A stretch of DNA of 28,836 nt from IMG/VR virus record IMGVR_UViG_3300032731_000215, positions 1 through 28,836 of that record; one strand, written 5' to 3'. This document shows positions 1 to 7,870 of this stretch, piece after piece. Positions within the stretch are counted from its first letter, which is position 1. Each line of letters opens with the position of its first letter. Source of the DNA: a virus. The notes beneath the pieces were generated by a model. The model was not told the origin of the DNA. It did no database searches and saw nothing but the letters and a program-made list of their open reading frames with translations. A program made the translations under genes and the position numbers.

Positions 1-264
1 GACAAGGAGCGTAGGATACGAGGACTTATCCCCAGGTACAACACAGGCACAGTATTCCACCAGAACACACATACAATACTAGAGGAAGAGTTACTAAGGT
101 TCCCTAAGGGTGAGCACGATGACGTAGCAGACGCCTTAGCCTACCAACTAGAGTTGAATTATCCATATACTAAAGGTGAACCAGCAAAGAGAGTAGACAT
201 AGTGAACAAAGATCCTTACTTCGGGAAAAAAGTGGTGCGCAAGACAGGCTACTTGGATTTATAG
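1..264 (+). CDS. terL: Terminase large subunit, C-terminal end (partial)
   Basis: The window opens inside a reading frame that ends with TAG at 262-264, giving 87 visible residues. Around residues 35-47 it has FPKGEHDDVADAL, the closing acidic motif of the RNase H-like nuclease domain of large terminases, preceded by RIRGLIPRYNTGTVFH, which is also typical of that domain. The protein would cut and translocate concatemeric DNA into the prohead. The ATPase domain lies upstream of the window. The position directly before the portal gene, 12 bases away, is the classical order. The assignment of this fragment as TerL is firm; the packaging strategy (headful, cos or other) cannot be read from it. 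Confidence 0.9.
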   Translation, partial: DKERRIRGLIPRYNTGTVFHQNTHTILEEELLRFPKGEHDDVADALAYQLELNYPYTKGEPAKRVDIVNKDPYFGKKVVRKTGYLDL

Positions 265-276
265 CCAGCAATCAGG

Positions 277-2055
277 ATGGGTTGGTTAAAGAGCGCAGCT
301 AACATAGTAGGACGTAAAGACCCCATTAAGTCTGACGACAAAGGGTCTAGTTTGATTGGTAAACTCGACAGCCTGTACTCTGAAGCCAAGACAGCACAGA
401 AGGATAGGAATATATACTACGACAGCAACGATAAACTATACACAGGCAACCACTGGGACGAGGCAGAGAACAGACCAGACTATAAGTCACGAGTCATTAT
501 CAACATGGTGTTCATGGCGGTAGAGACTATCACCCCTATCATGACAGACCGTGAACCTATCATGATCGTTGAACCTAAGAAGGAAGCACCAGACCCAGAG
601 AAGGCAGACTTACTAGCAGATCAGTCAGAGCATATGCTTCACTATCACTGGGATAGACTTGACATGCAGGTTGTAACCCCAGCCATAGTGAGACACATGC
701 TACTGAACCGAGACGCAATACTGCACTGGTACTGGGACACCTACACCAATGACGTAGGAGTAGAGTTACTTGATCCTAAGAACGTGTACACAGACCCATC
801 AGCTACCAAACCAGACGACGTGGACTATGTTATCAAGGCAGTACCACGCTCTATCAGGCAGGTTAAGCAGACCTACCCTAAGCTAAAGACTGCTGACCTA
901 GAGGACTTAGCAGGTGCATCGGGTGTTGATGATACAGACGGAGACGAAGAGAAGAATAGCCAAGTCCTAGTCAAAGAGTTCTGGGGTTGGGTACAGAACG
1001 GTGAAGACTATGAGATCAAGAAGATAACCTGGATCGGTAACAAGATAGTAGCTAACGAGAGCAATCCTAACTTTAAAAAGGGAGACGAAGAGAAGTATAA
1101 TCATTTCGATAAGGAAGCATTGCCCTTTATATTCATACCGTCATACCAGCATGGTGATGATCTGTACTCCAAGACCAGTGCTATAGAGCAGGCTAAGGAG
1201 TTACAGTACAACATCAACCAACGTAAGGCACAGATCACAGACAACGCTAATGATATTAATAACCCGCAACGTATAGTAGCCGCAGACTCAGGTATAGACC
1301 TAGACTTATGGGACAGCGCACCTGGCACAATCATAGAGGGAGGACCAGACATAAGCAGTAAGAAGGTAAGGATACTAAGCGCAGCAGGTCTACCTAACTT
1401 CGTAAGGGAAGACTTAGAGGACAGTATGAGAGCCTTCGATAACATATTCGGAACACATGATATATCCCGTGGTGTACAGGTAGGTACTAAGTCAGCTACA
1501 GAGAGCCAGTTACTGAAGGAAGCAGACCAAGGCCGCATTGCCCTACTGATAAGGAACTTCAACTACGGTATAGCCCAACTAGGTAACGCATGGCTACACC
1601 TAATGAAGATGAACTACACCGAGACCCACTATGGCAGATACATGAATGAAGATAACGAACGGAAATATATTCAGATGACCCGTGACAAGATACCTGATAG
1701 TGTAGAAGTATCAGTCAAGGTAGGTAGTAATCTCCCTATTGATAGACTAGCTAGAAGGGCAGAGGCGCAAGAGTTGTGGGCTTCACATGCCACCACACCT
1801 AACCGATTAGCTAAGGAACTAGACATGCCCAAATCTGATAACCTAGAGGATGATATAGTAGAGTGGGAGAAGAAGAAGATGGAAGCTATGCAACCACCTA
1901 TGCCAGAAGGACCACCTGAGATGCCACCAGGCGCACCAGGATCACCTGAGGGAGGCGTAGAGGGTGAAGGTGTACCAATCACTGATATGCCAGCAAGTCT
2001 GATAGAGGGAGAGCTAGAAGAGGAATTAGAAATAGACAAACCATTACCAATTTAA
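277..2055 (+). CDS. Portal protein
   Basis: This 592-residue protein follows the terminase and precedes scaffold and capsid genes, the standard place for the dodecameric portal through which DNA enters and leaves the head. Its length fits portals of short-tailed phages. The N-terminal third has the portal-like pattern of a short basic start, then YTGNHWDEAENRP and SRVIINMVFMAVETITPIM. The middle has acidic and aromatic stretches and NINQRKAQITDNAND. The last 60 residues are rich in proline, glycine and glutamate and probably disordered. The ATG is preceded by AGG directly against the start, too close for a good ribosome site. Codon use is rich in ATA, CTA and AGA/AGG, unlike the capsid gene. 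Function is inferred from position and overall pattern. Confidence 0.85.
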   Translation: MGWLKSAANIVGRKDPIKSDDKGSSLIGKLDSLYSEAKTAQKDRNIYYDSNDKLYTGNHWDEAENRPDYKSRVIINMVFMAVETITPIMTDREPIMIVEPKKEAPDPEKADLLADQSEHMLHYHWDRLDMQVVTPAIVRHMLLNRDAILHWYWDTYTNDVGVELLDPKNVYTDPSATKPDDVDYVIKAVPRSIRQVKQTYPKLKTADLEDLAGASGVDDTDGDEEKNSQVLVKEFWGWVQNGEDYEIKKITWIGNKIVANESNPNFKKGDEEKYNHFDKEALPFIFIPSYQHGDDLYSKTSAIEQAKELQYNINQRKAQITDNANDINNPQRIVAADSGIDLDLWDSAPGTIIEGGPDISSKKVRILSAAGLPNFVREDLEDSMRAFDNIFGTHDISRGVQVGTKSATESQLLKEADQGRIALLIRNFNYGIAQLGNAWLHLMKMNYTETHYGRYMNEDNERKYIQMTRDKIPDSVEVSVKVGSNLPIDRLARRAEAQELWASHATTPNRLAKELDMPKSDNLEDDIVEWEKKKMEAMQPPMPEGPPEMPPGAPGSPEGGVEGEGVPITDMPASLIEGELEEELEIDKPLPI

Positions 2056-2064
2056 AATAAACTA

Positions 2065-2391
2065 ATGCCAAAGTACGAAGAAGCAATGGGTGAGGAAGAC
2101 TACCAAGAAGACATGGGTGCAGAGAAAGAAGAACCCAAAGAAGAAATGGACTACGAACAGAAGGACTTAACCCTATGGGCTAAGGATGTACCTGAGCTAG
2201 AAGGTATGGCTGAAGGTGATTCAGTATCTGTAAGTGTAGAGGGTACAATCAAGTCAACTGGTGAGTCAGTAGTCATCAGTGTGGACAGTGCCTCAGTAGA
2301 AGGTGGAACAGAAGAAGAACCAGAGGAAGAGGACGAAGTACAGAAACTTGTTGACGACTCCGAAGACAAAGGTGACAAGCCGTTTGCCTAG
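2065..2391 (+). CDS. Acidic small protein between portal and scaffold
   Basis: This 108-residue, strongly acidic protein has low-complexity Glu/Asp-rich ends and a short central domain (about residues 33-80) predicted to be beta-rich, with DLTLWAKDVPELEGM followed by alternating SVSVSVEG and VVISVDSA strands. The start follows AATAAACTA-ATG, the A-rich leader seen across the window. It sits nine bases after the portal gene, so it is probably co-translated with it. Small proteins at this position can be scaffold-associated, decoration or connector cofactors, but I do not recognise the family. A structured RNA element and a terminator follow it, so it is the last gene of the terminase-portal transcription unit. 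Confidence 0.75.
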   Translation: MPKYEEAMGEEDYQEDMGAEKEEPKEEMDYEQKDLTLWAKDVPELEGMAEGDSVSVSVEGTIKSTGESVVISVDSASVEGGTEEEPEEEDEVQKLVDDSEDKGDKPFA

Positions 2392-2411
2392 TACCTACTA
2401 ATTGAATTAAA

Positions 2412-2486
2412 AGTGGTGAGCCCTTGAGGTTTCTATCAAGGGGGTGTTGGGTTACATTTGTTCCAACATCTAGGTTTATCACCACT
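2412..2486 (+). promoter_or_regulatory. Structured RNA element 1: three-way junction
   Basis: A perfect 8-bp outer helix AGTGGTGA (2412-2419) with TCACCACT (2479-2486) encloses two hairpins: CCCTTGA (2421-2427) with TCAAGGG (2436-2442), and GGTGTTGG (2443-2450) with CCAACATC (2463-2470, one G-U pair). The two inner stems abut with no spacer, so they could stack coaxially. A competing pairing, AAGGGGGT (2438-2445) with ACCCCCTT (2493-2500), would break both inner stems and occupy sequence next to the terminator at 2504. There is no long reading frame here. It may be a cis-acting switch, an RNA processing site or a separate small RNA; the pairings are seen, the role is not known. Confidence 0.6.
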
Positions 2487-2503
2487 CCTAGAACCCCCTT
2501 AAT

Positions 2504-2528
2504 AGAGGCCTTAAACGGTCTCTTTTTT
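2504..2528 (+). terminator. Rho-independent terminator after portal unit
   Basis: AGAGGCC (2504-2510) pairs with GGTCTCT (2517-2523) with one G-U pair, closing a 6-base loop, and a run of T follows to 2528. Flanking CTTAATA (2498-2504) and TATTAAG (2528-2534) are also complementary and could extend the stem around the T run. It lies between the portal unit and the scaffold-capsid genes, where partial termination would separate their expression levels. No clear promoter could be picked out between it and the scaffold start at 2591. Confidence 0.75.
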
Positions 2529-2590
2529 ATTAAGAATAACTATGTGCGGACTCGAAAGAATAACCAAGCATAGACTCTAACTGAAACAAC

Positions 2591-3295
2591 ATGACTGAAG
2601 AAACAACGGGACAAGAAACAGAAGCAGTTGAAACTGACTTAGCGGAATCCACAGAGGATCAACCAGTAGAGTCAGAAGACAACCAAGCTGAAGAATCACC
2701 CCAGACAGCGGACACCCCTGAACTCGGCGAGCAATTAACAGCCGAACAAATCAAGGAACTCCGAGACGGTTCAATGAGACAAGATGATTACACTCGCAAG
2801 ATGCAAGAGATGGGCACATTGCGTGACGAGCTTACTTCTTTAAAGGATGAGAAGGTAGAGACTGACAAATACAAGGGCTACACTGACGAGCAACGACAGG
2901 CCAGAGACATGGTCACAGAGATTGCTCGTGAAGAAGCCGAACGTATGGTCAAACCTCTAACTGAGAGGCAGCAAGACGTAGAGTTACGTCGAGAGATGGA
3001 AGACTTCAAATTTCGATACGAACTCGATGACGCTACCATGCGTGCTACAGCTAAGTTTGCAGACGAACAGAACTTACCGTTCGGTGTTGCTTACAAGGCT
3101 ATGAACTTTGATTCAATCAAAGACGGTGCACGCAAAGAAGGTGAAGCCAAAGCTACGCAGAACATTACTAAGCGTAAGGCAGCCTTCACTGAAAGCAGTA
3201 CAAGTAATCAAAAGGTTTCGGATGAGCCAGTAAAGGGCAAGCTTGGTTGGGATGTGCGAGCCGAGCGGGCTAAACAAAGGCTTAAAGAATTATAA
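2591..3295 (+). CDS. Scaffolding protein
   Basis: This 234-residue protein lies immediately before the major capsid gene. It has an acidic, low-complexity N-terminus (residues 1-50 rich in Glu, Thr and Ser), then RDGSMRQDDYTRKMQEM, a motif common in phage scaffolds, a long charged helical or coiled-coil middle (about 60-150), and a basic C-terminus ending GWDVRAERAKQRLKEL. Such basic helical tails are typical of scaffolds that bind the inner face of the coat protein. The protein would direct prohead assembly and leave or be degraded before packaging. No protease motif is seen. Assignment rests on composition, position and the short motif. Confidence 0.85.
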   Translation: MTEETTGQETEAVETDLAESTEDQPVESEDNQAEESPQTADTPELGEQLTAEQIKELRDGSMRQDDYTRKMQEMGTLRDELTSLKDEKVETDKYKGYTDEQRQARDMVTEIAREEAERMVKPLTERQQDVELRREMEDFKFRYELDDATMRATAKFADEQNLPFGVAYKAMNFDSIKDGARKEGEAKATQNITKRKAAFTESSTSNQKVSDEPVKGKLGWDVRAERAKQRLKEL

Positions 3296-3304
3296 ACTAA
3301 AGAA

Positions 3305-4315
3305 ATGGCATCATCACTAACTTACAGTGAAATCCAGTCCATAACGAGGAAAGAATTTATTCCAGAAGTAGTTGATAACATTCTGGATTCTGACGCAGTC
3401 TTTCAACGTGCTGCTGGTAAGACGAAGAAAATGAGCGGAGAACGAATCATGGTTCCCGTTAAGTATGATGTTAACTCTGCTACCACTGCCTATTCAGGTA
3501 TGGATACATTGTCCACTAACCATGTAGACACTGTTTCTGCTGCTGAGTTTAATATCAAACAGAATCAAATCACAGTTGTACTTAGCAACTTCGACCGAGC
3601 TAAGAACAAAGGCAAAAACGCTGTGATTGATTACGTCCAACAGAAGACCGAAGAAGCTACTACCGATCTTAAAAAATCTCTCATCGAGCAGTTTTATTCA
3701 GACGGTACTGGCACTGACAGTAAAGAACTAACTGGTATCCAAGCTTACATTGATGACTCAAGTAACGTTAATGTCTACGGTAGTATTAACCGAACAGATG
3801 ATACATTCTGGAAAGCTGGTTACACAGCTAGTATTGGATCGTTACAGTTATCAGATATGGCAGCTGCATACATTGACTGTACTTCTGCCACCGATCAACC
3901 AACAATCATCGTAACCACTGAGACTATCTTTAATGCTCTTGAAGCATTGCAGACAGCTAACCAGCGGTACTCATCATCTATGGACGGCTATCACAAGCTG
4001 ACCAAAGAAGGTGTTGCTAAGGGTTCCGATGGGCAAGTAGCCGACATGGGATTTAAGGCATTGATGTACAAAGGTGTTCCAGTTGTAGCAAGTGAATACT
4101 GTCCTGCTACTAAGATGTTCTTCATTAACGAGGAATATTTGCAGATGTATTGCATGGATCACCCAGAATTCTCAACTGATAAGATGGGATTTGCAATGAG
4201 TGATTACATAACTCCTGTCGATCAGGATGGCGTTCTATTCCGAATCTACTACTACGCTAATATGGTTGGTTCACAGCCTCGACGAAACCACCAGTTAACG
4301 GGAGTTACAGCCTGA
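3305..4315 (+). CDS. Major capsid protein
   Basis: This 336-residue protein is nine bases downstream of the scaffold gene. It has the look of an HK97-fold coat protein: an N-terminal helix with TRKEFIPEVVDNILDSDAVFQ, then GERIMVPVKYD, a run resembling QNQITVVLSNFDRAKNKGKNA, a long helix YVQQKTEEATTDLKKSLIEQF, and GIQAYIDDSSNVNVYGSINR, which matches the loop pattern GGI..R...W in many coat proteins. Codon use differs from the portal: mostly CGN arginine codons and ATC/ATT isoleucine, fitting high expression. It forms the icosahedral shell. The structured RNA at 4330-4416 follows and may set how much of the transcript continues. Confidence 0.88.
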   Translation: MASSLTYSEIQSITRKEFIPEVVDNILDSDAVFQRAAGKTKKMSGERIMVPVKYDVNSATTAYSGMDTLSTNHVDTVSAAEFNIKQNQITVVLSNFDRAKNKGKNAVIDYVQQKTEEATTDLKKSLIEQFYSDGTGTDSKELTGIQAYIDDSSNVNVYGSINRTDDTFWKAGYTASIGSLQLSDMAAAYIDCTSATDQPTIIVTTETIFNALEALQTANQRYSSSMDGYHKLTKEGVAKGSDGQVADMGFKALMYKGVPVVASEYCPATKMFFINEEYLQMYCMDHPEFSTDKMGFAMSDYITPVDQDGVLFRIYYYANMVGSQPRRNHQLTGVTA

Positions 4316-4329
4316 CCCACTTAACTAAC

Positions 4330-4416
4330 GAATTGTTACTTTCCCCCTAAGCCATACGCTTTAGGGCTATGTCACCTCAAGATTACTCTGGTCTGGGTGA
4401 GGCACGGTAACTATTC
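4330..4416 (+). promoter_or_regulatory. Structured RNA element 2 downstream of capsid gene
   Basis: An outer helix GAATTGTTAC (4330-4339) with GTAACTATTC (4407-4416), nine pairs and one T-T mismatch, encloses two hairpins. The first is CCCTAAGC (4345-4352) with GCTTTAGGG (4358-4366, one bulged T). The second is CCTCAAGA (4375-4382) with TCT (4392-4394) plus TGAGG (4398-4402), with a GGG bulge. There is no T run, so it is not a simple terminator. The shape and the CCCT/AGGG-based first hairpin resemble element 1 at 2412. It fills nearly the whole gap between the capsid and the next gene and may affect mRNA stability or processing. Confidence 0.5.
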
Positions 4417-4429
4417 ATAACGATAAACA

Positions 4430-6970
4430 ATGGCTTTAAAAAACATGAAGAACTACTTCGGGGCGGTCAATGAGAACCAAGGGGTTCTGAAGACTGACCA
4501 ACTCGAATTAGTAGAACAAGCCGCTGCACCTACTACAAACTTATCTAATGGGAGAATGTATCTTAATTCTTCAGATAACAATTTGTATGTGTATGCTAAC
4601 AGTACATGGGTAGACCTCACTGATACTGGTAGCTCAGGAACAGCGACGGGTGATCTCGATGGAGTTTATAGTAATGGTGGTACTGTTACTTTAGACGAAG
4701 GCCCGATCACTTTAAACGACGCTACTGCTGGCGCACTAAACTCCTTAGTGTTAACCAAGAGTGGCGCAGGTACAGGCAACATGCTTGACATGGGTGTCTC
4801 GACTACCTTTACAGGAAACGCTATCGACATTGACCTAGACGCTGGTGTCGGTGCCAAGGCTATCTACATTGATAGTGGTGGCGGAACACGAACTGCTGTT
4901 CCATTTGACATTAAACATGACGGTGACGGTAACGTCGCTGCTATGAATATAACCGCTACTAACACTGGTTCAGGATCTGTGTTTAGCGTAACTATGAATG
5001 GCGATGGTTCAGGTGGTGGCGTATTCAACGTGGATATGAACGCTGCTGTAGGAGCAGAAGCTGCCTACATTGACGCAGGTGGTGGTACTCGTACTGCTAA
5101 CTTGATTGAGATTAAAAATGATGGAGACGGAAACGTAGACGCTTTGTCTATCGTTGACTCCAACACTGGATCAGGAGATGTTATTGATGTCAACATGGAT
5201 GGTAATGGTAGTGGATCGTTCATGAATGTTGATATGAATGCTGCTGTCGGTGAAGAATTTATAATTCTTGACACTGGTGCTGGAGCGAGAACTGTTAATA
5301 TGTTCGAGATTATAAATGCAGGTAGTGGAAACGTTGACCTATTCTCTATTGTGTCTTCTAACACTGGTACTGGTGCGATACTCGACCTAAACATGGACGG
5401 TATTGATACTGGTGAAGTGTTGAACGTAGATATGAATGCAGCTGTAGGAGCTGAGTTCTTACTGTTAGACGCAGGCAACGCTATTAGAACGGCAAACCTA
5501 ATCGAAGTCACCAATGACGGTTCTGGTAATGTTGCACTCCTAAGTGTCACGGATACCAACACTGGTTCAGGTTCACTAATAGACCTTAGTATGGACGGCA
5601 ATGGTGCTGGTTCAACTATATCTTGCGATATGAACACAGCCGTAGGTGAAGAGTTCCTATACATAGACGCTGGTGGTGGAACTAGAACGGTAGACTTGGT
5701 CGATGTTAAATTCGACGGTGATGGTAATGTTGGTGTCTTAGGTGTCACTTGCACTAACACTGGTTCAGGAGCCTTAATCGACCTTGATATAAGTGGTATC
5801 CATACAGGAAATGCTATTGATGTTACTTACTCTGCAGCAGCCTCTACGGGTGATGCGGTTGCCTTAACAATGGCGAACAATGTAAGTGGTTCAGCCCTGG
5901 CAATCTCTGGCGCTGGTGCTAGAACAGATGACCTCATCAAGATTGATGACTCATCTACTGGAGCTGGTGCTAGAAGTATCTTTGACATCAATGTCACTGG
6001 TACTGGTACATTCCCTGTACTAGACATTAGCCTTGCTAATGCTTCTGTAAACGCTACAGCGATTAAGCTAACAGAAGGAACTGGAACAGCTACTGTACCT
6101 CTGATCGACATTAACTCGGCAGGTACAGGTGCTCAGGCCACGATTGATATCGACTACACTGGTATCTTTACTGGTAACTGCTTAGACATTACCTACTCGA
6201 CAGCTGCTGCTACGGGTAATGCTATCGACATTAACATGGGTAACACGAGTTCAAATGTAGCTGGTATGGGTTTGACCATCACCTCTGCTGGAACTGGTGT
6301 AGCCAATGAAGGTAGCGCTATCAACGTAGACCATGCTGGTAACTTAGCTGCTAATGCTGACTGTGTAAGGCTTGACCACACAGGAACACTTAGCTCAACC
6401 TCTAACGTTTTGATGGTTGAAGCTACTGGAGCTAGTACGGCTGGTGCTTACGCTGTAAACATTAACGCTACAGGTAACAACACCGAAGGCTTGAAGGTTG
6501 ATGCTGGTAAGGTTGTGTTAGATGAGACGTTAGAAGTAGGTGGAGCAGCAACCATAACTGGAGCTCTTACCCAAACTGGGATTGCTACCCTCTCAACAGG
6601 TCTAACTCAGACCGCTGTTGCAAAGGTTCCATCTGTCGATGGATCTGGAGACGGAACGATAGCCGCTGGAACGTCGATGATACAACCAACTTCTGCTGGT
6701 GCTAATAACTGGTTCACATTGCCAGTGCCAGTAGCTGGACACATAATCAATATCCTTCCTGATGTTGGTGCTACGGGGTATGAGATTAGGGCACAAGACC
6801 CTGCTAACCAGTACATCAATAATGTTACTGGAGCTAATGTTGAATTGGCTGTAGGAACAACGGACGCAATTAGATTGACTTGTGTTGTTGGTGGAGCAAC
6901 TGGTAGATGGATAGCTGAGAAGCTTAGCACCGTAGGTGCATCAACATCTGCTGGAACACCAGGAGCTTAG
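4430..6970 (+). CDS. Repeat-rich fibre or head-appendage protein
   Basis: This 846-residue protein starts with a short domain (1-70) containing GRMYLNSSDNNLYVYANSTW, a segment common at the N-terminus of phage fibre-type proteins. About residues 134-460 are tandem 66-residue repeats with the core VDMNAAVGAEF, then GGGTRTxNLIEI, then DGDGNVxxLS, then TNTGSGxxID and MDGNGSG. Shorter degenerate repeats (GNAIDVTYSAAAS, GNCLDITYSTAAA) follow to about 640. The C-terminal domain, about 715-846, contains WFTLPVPVAGHIINILPDVGATGYEIRA and is a separate beta fold. The regular Gly/Asp/Asn strands suggest a beta-helix-like stalk. It is probably an extended receptor-binding or head-fibre protein; its position next to the capsid gene favours the head. 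No enzymatic motif is seen. Confidence 0.75.
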   Translation: MALKNMKNYFGAVNENQGVLKTDQLELVEQAAAPTTNLSNGRMYLNSSDNNLYVYANSTWVDLTDTGSSGTATGDLDGVYSNGGTVTLDEGPITLNDATAGALNSLVLTKSGAGTGNMLDMGVSTTFTGNAIDIDLDAGVGAKAIYIDSGGGTRTAVPFDIKHDGDGNVAAMNITATNTGSGSVFSVTMNGDGSGGGVFNVDMNAAVGAEAAYIDAGGGTRTANLIEIKNDGDGNVDALSIVDSNTGSGDVIDVNMDGNGSGSFMNVDMNAAVGEEFIILDTGAGARTVNMFEIINAGSGNVDLFSIVSSNTGTGAILDLNMDGIDTGEVLNVDMNAAVGAEFLLLDAGNAIRTANLIEVTNDGSGNVALLSVTDTNTGSGSLIDLSMDGNGAGSTISCDMNTAVGEEFLYIDAGGGTRTVDLVDVKFDGDGNVGVLGVTCTNTGSGALIDLDISGIHTGNAIDVTYSAAASTGDAVALTMANNVSGSALAISGAGARTDDLIKIDDSSTGAGARSIFDINVTGTGTFPVLDISLANASVNATAIKLTEGTGTATVPLIDINSAGTGAQATIDIDYTGIFTGNCLDITYSTAAATGNAIDINMGNTSSNVAGMGLTITSAGTGVANEGSAINVDHAGNLAANADCVRLDHTGTLSSTSNVLMVEATGASTAGAYAVNINATGNNTEGLKVDAGKVVLDETLEVGGAATITGALTQTGIATLSTGLTQTAVAKVPSVDGSGDGTIAAGTSMIQPTSAGANNWFTLPVPVAGHIINILPDVGATGYEIRAQDPANQYINNVTGANVELAVGTTDAIRLTCVVGGATGRWIAEKLSTVGASTSAGTPGA
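4829..5820 (+). repeat. Five tandem ~198-bp (66-residue) coding repeats
   Basis: The VDMNAAVG-like segment recurs at 5030, 5228, 5426 and 5624, exactly 198 bases apart, with a first, more divergent copy 201 bases earlier near 4829. The DNA copies differ by many synonymous changes although the protein repeat is well kept, so the array is old or under protein-level selection rather than a recent duplication. Confidence 0.85.
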
Positions 6971-7002
6971 ATCTATAAATTAATCATAGAAAGGAACTAA
7001 CC

Positions 7003-7254
7003 ATGGACAAAAAGAAACTTATCGCAATGAAGGACGAAGTCGAGAACAAGTTTGAGGAAGTTGCCAAAAAAAGAGGAGAGGTAGTGGAACAACTCAAAAC
7101 TGTTCAAGACAACATCCGACAAATCGATGACGAACTCAAACGTCTACAAGGTGAGTATCGCTCTATCGAGAAAATCGCCAAAGACGCTGGCGTAGAGCTT
7201 GGTAAGCCTAAAGAGATCAAGGCTGACAAGCCCAAACCTAAAAAGAAGAAATAG
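7003..7254 (+). CDS. Small coiled-coil protein with lysine-rich tail
   Basis: This 83-residue protein is almost entirely helical and heptad-like from residue 3 to 65 (EVENKFEEVAKKRGEVVEQ, then NIRQIDDELKRLQGEYRSI) and ends in KPKPKKKK. It is one of only two genes here with a clear Shine-Dalgarno: AGAAAGGA seven bases before the ATG. It lies 32 bases after the repeat-rich fibre gene. A role as a small structural or chaperone protein for the fibres is possible; the family is not recognised. A similar basic tail occurs in the 110-residue protein at 13769. Confidence 0.75.
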   Translation: MDKKKLIAMKDEVENKFEEVAKKRGEVVEQLKTVQDNIRQIDDELKRLQGEYRSIEKIAKDAGVELGKPKEIKADKPKPKKKK

Positions 7255-7258
7255 TCTT

Positions 7259-7348
7259 CTCACTCAGCTCCTACTGGGGGCTGAGATGAGTAGATTAGGT
7301 CGGCCTACTCAATCTCAATAGTCTTAAATGACGAAGGGTCACTTGAGT
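7259..7348 (+). promoter_or_regulatory. Structured intergenic RNA element 3
   Basis: CTCACTCAGCTCC (7259-7271) pairs with GGGGCTGAGATGAG (7277-7290) in a 13-bp stem with one bulged A and loop TACTG. Next, GAGTAG (7288-7293) can pair with CTACTC (7305-7310), or AGATTAGG with CCTACTCAATCT, so the middle has mutually exclusive folds. A third stem, CTTAAATGAC (7323-7332) with GTCACTTGAG (7338-7347), has one mismatch and one G-U. ACTCAA (7307-7312) with TTGAGT (7343-7348) is an alternative. There is no T run, so this is not an ordinary terminator. Confidence 0.5.
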
Positions 7349-7371
7349 AACTAATAAACTAACAAACAATT

Positions 7372-7863
7372 ATGTCGATGAATCATTTATGGGAAACTAA
7401 GCTAACAGCCAACGATAGCACGGCTCAGGAACAGCTTGGTATTCTACGAACGGAATTGGATAGCAGCACCAATAGGTTTAAAACCTACAAGTATGTCGTT
7501 GCTGCTGCTGATACTACTGTCGCTGACGGTACTGCTCTATGTTATACAGACTTGTATGGCACTACAGCTAGCCTAGATATTAGTGATGGTGCTATCAACC
7601 AGGTATGTGGTGTAGGTGTTGGTGTTATCACTGCTTCCTACTATGGTTGGGTACAAACTTGGGGTTATCACGATGCTGTCTTAACTGACGGTGGCGATGA
7701 CATTGCTGATGGAGACTCGGTGATCCTTCACGCTTCAAGCAATGGTGTATGTAATAGCACTGCTAGCGGAACTGCTGCTGTATCTTTACCAATAGGTATT
7801 GCAGTAGACGCTGACATTGATGGTAGTAACACTGTTGAAGTTTTTATCCGAATTGAAAAGTAA
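7372..7863 (+). CDS. Putative head decoration or structural protein
   Basis: This 163-residue protein is small, neutral and beta-rich. From residue 40 it runs through VVAAADTTVADGTALCY, then CGVGVGVITASYYGWVQTWGYH and a C-terminal SLPIGIAVDADIDGSNTVEVFIRIEK. The order of a variable value, an YGWVQTWG turn, a GDSVIL strand and an IGIAV close is common in small phage structural proteins encoded near the capsid gene. I read it as a decoration or minor capsid protein, but have no decisive motif. The start has the long leader AACTAATAAACTAACAAACA before ATG, without Shine-Dalgarno. It stands alone between two structured gaps, which may allow separate dosing. Confidence 0.7.
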   Translation: MSMNHLWETKLTANDSTAQEQLGILRTELDSSTNRFKTYKYVVAAADTTVADGTALCYTDLYGTTASLDISDGAINQVCGVGVGVITASYYGWVQTWGYHDAVLTDGGDDIADGDSVILHASSNGVCNSTASGTAAVSLPIGIAVDADIDGSNTVEVFIRIEK

Positions 7864-7870
7864 TTCCAAC

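Noticed and set aside
2542-2580. 12-codon open frame (MCGLERITKHRL) before the scaffold, and similar mini-frames at 4369-4410 and 7286-7321
   Set aside because: Each structured gap contains one ATG with 11-13 codons. The first has an AATAACT leader, but frames this short are expected by chance and the peptides share no sequence, so leader-peptide attenuation is not claimed.
5065-5760. Long minus-strand open frame (231 codons) opposite the fibre repeats
   Set aside because: It is created by the repetitive, biased codons of the + strand gene, has no leader motif, and encodes a low-complexity Pro/Ser/Val protein.
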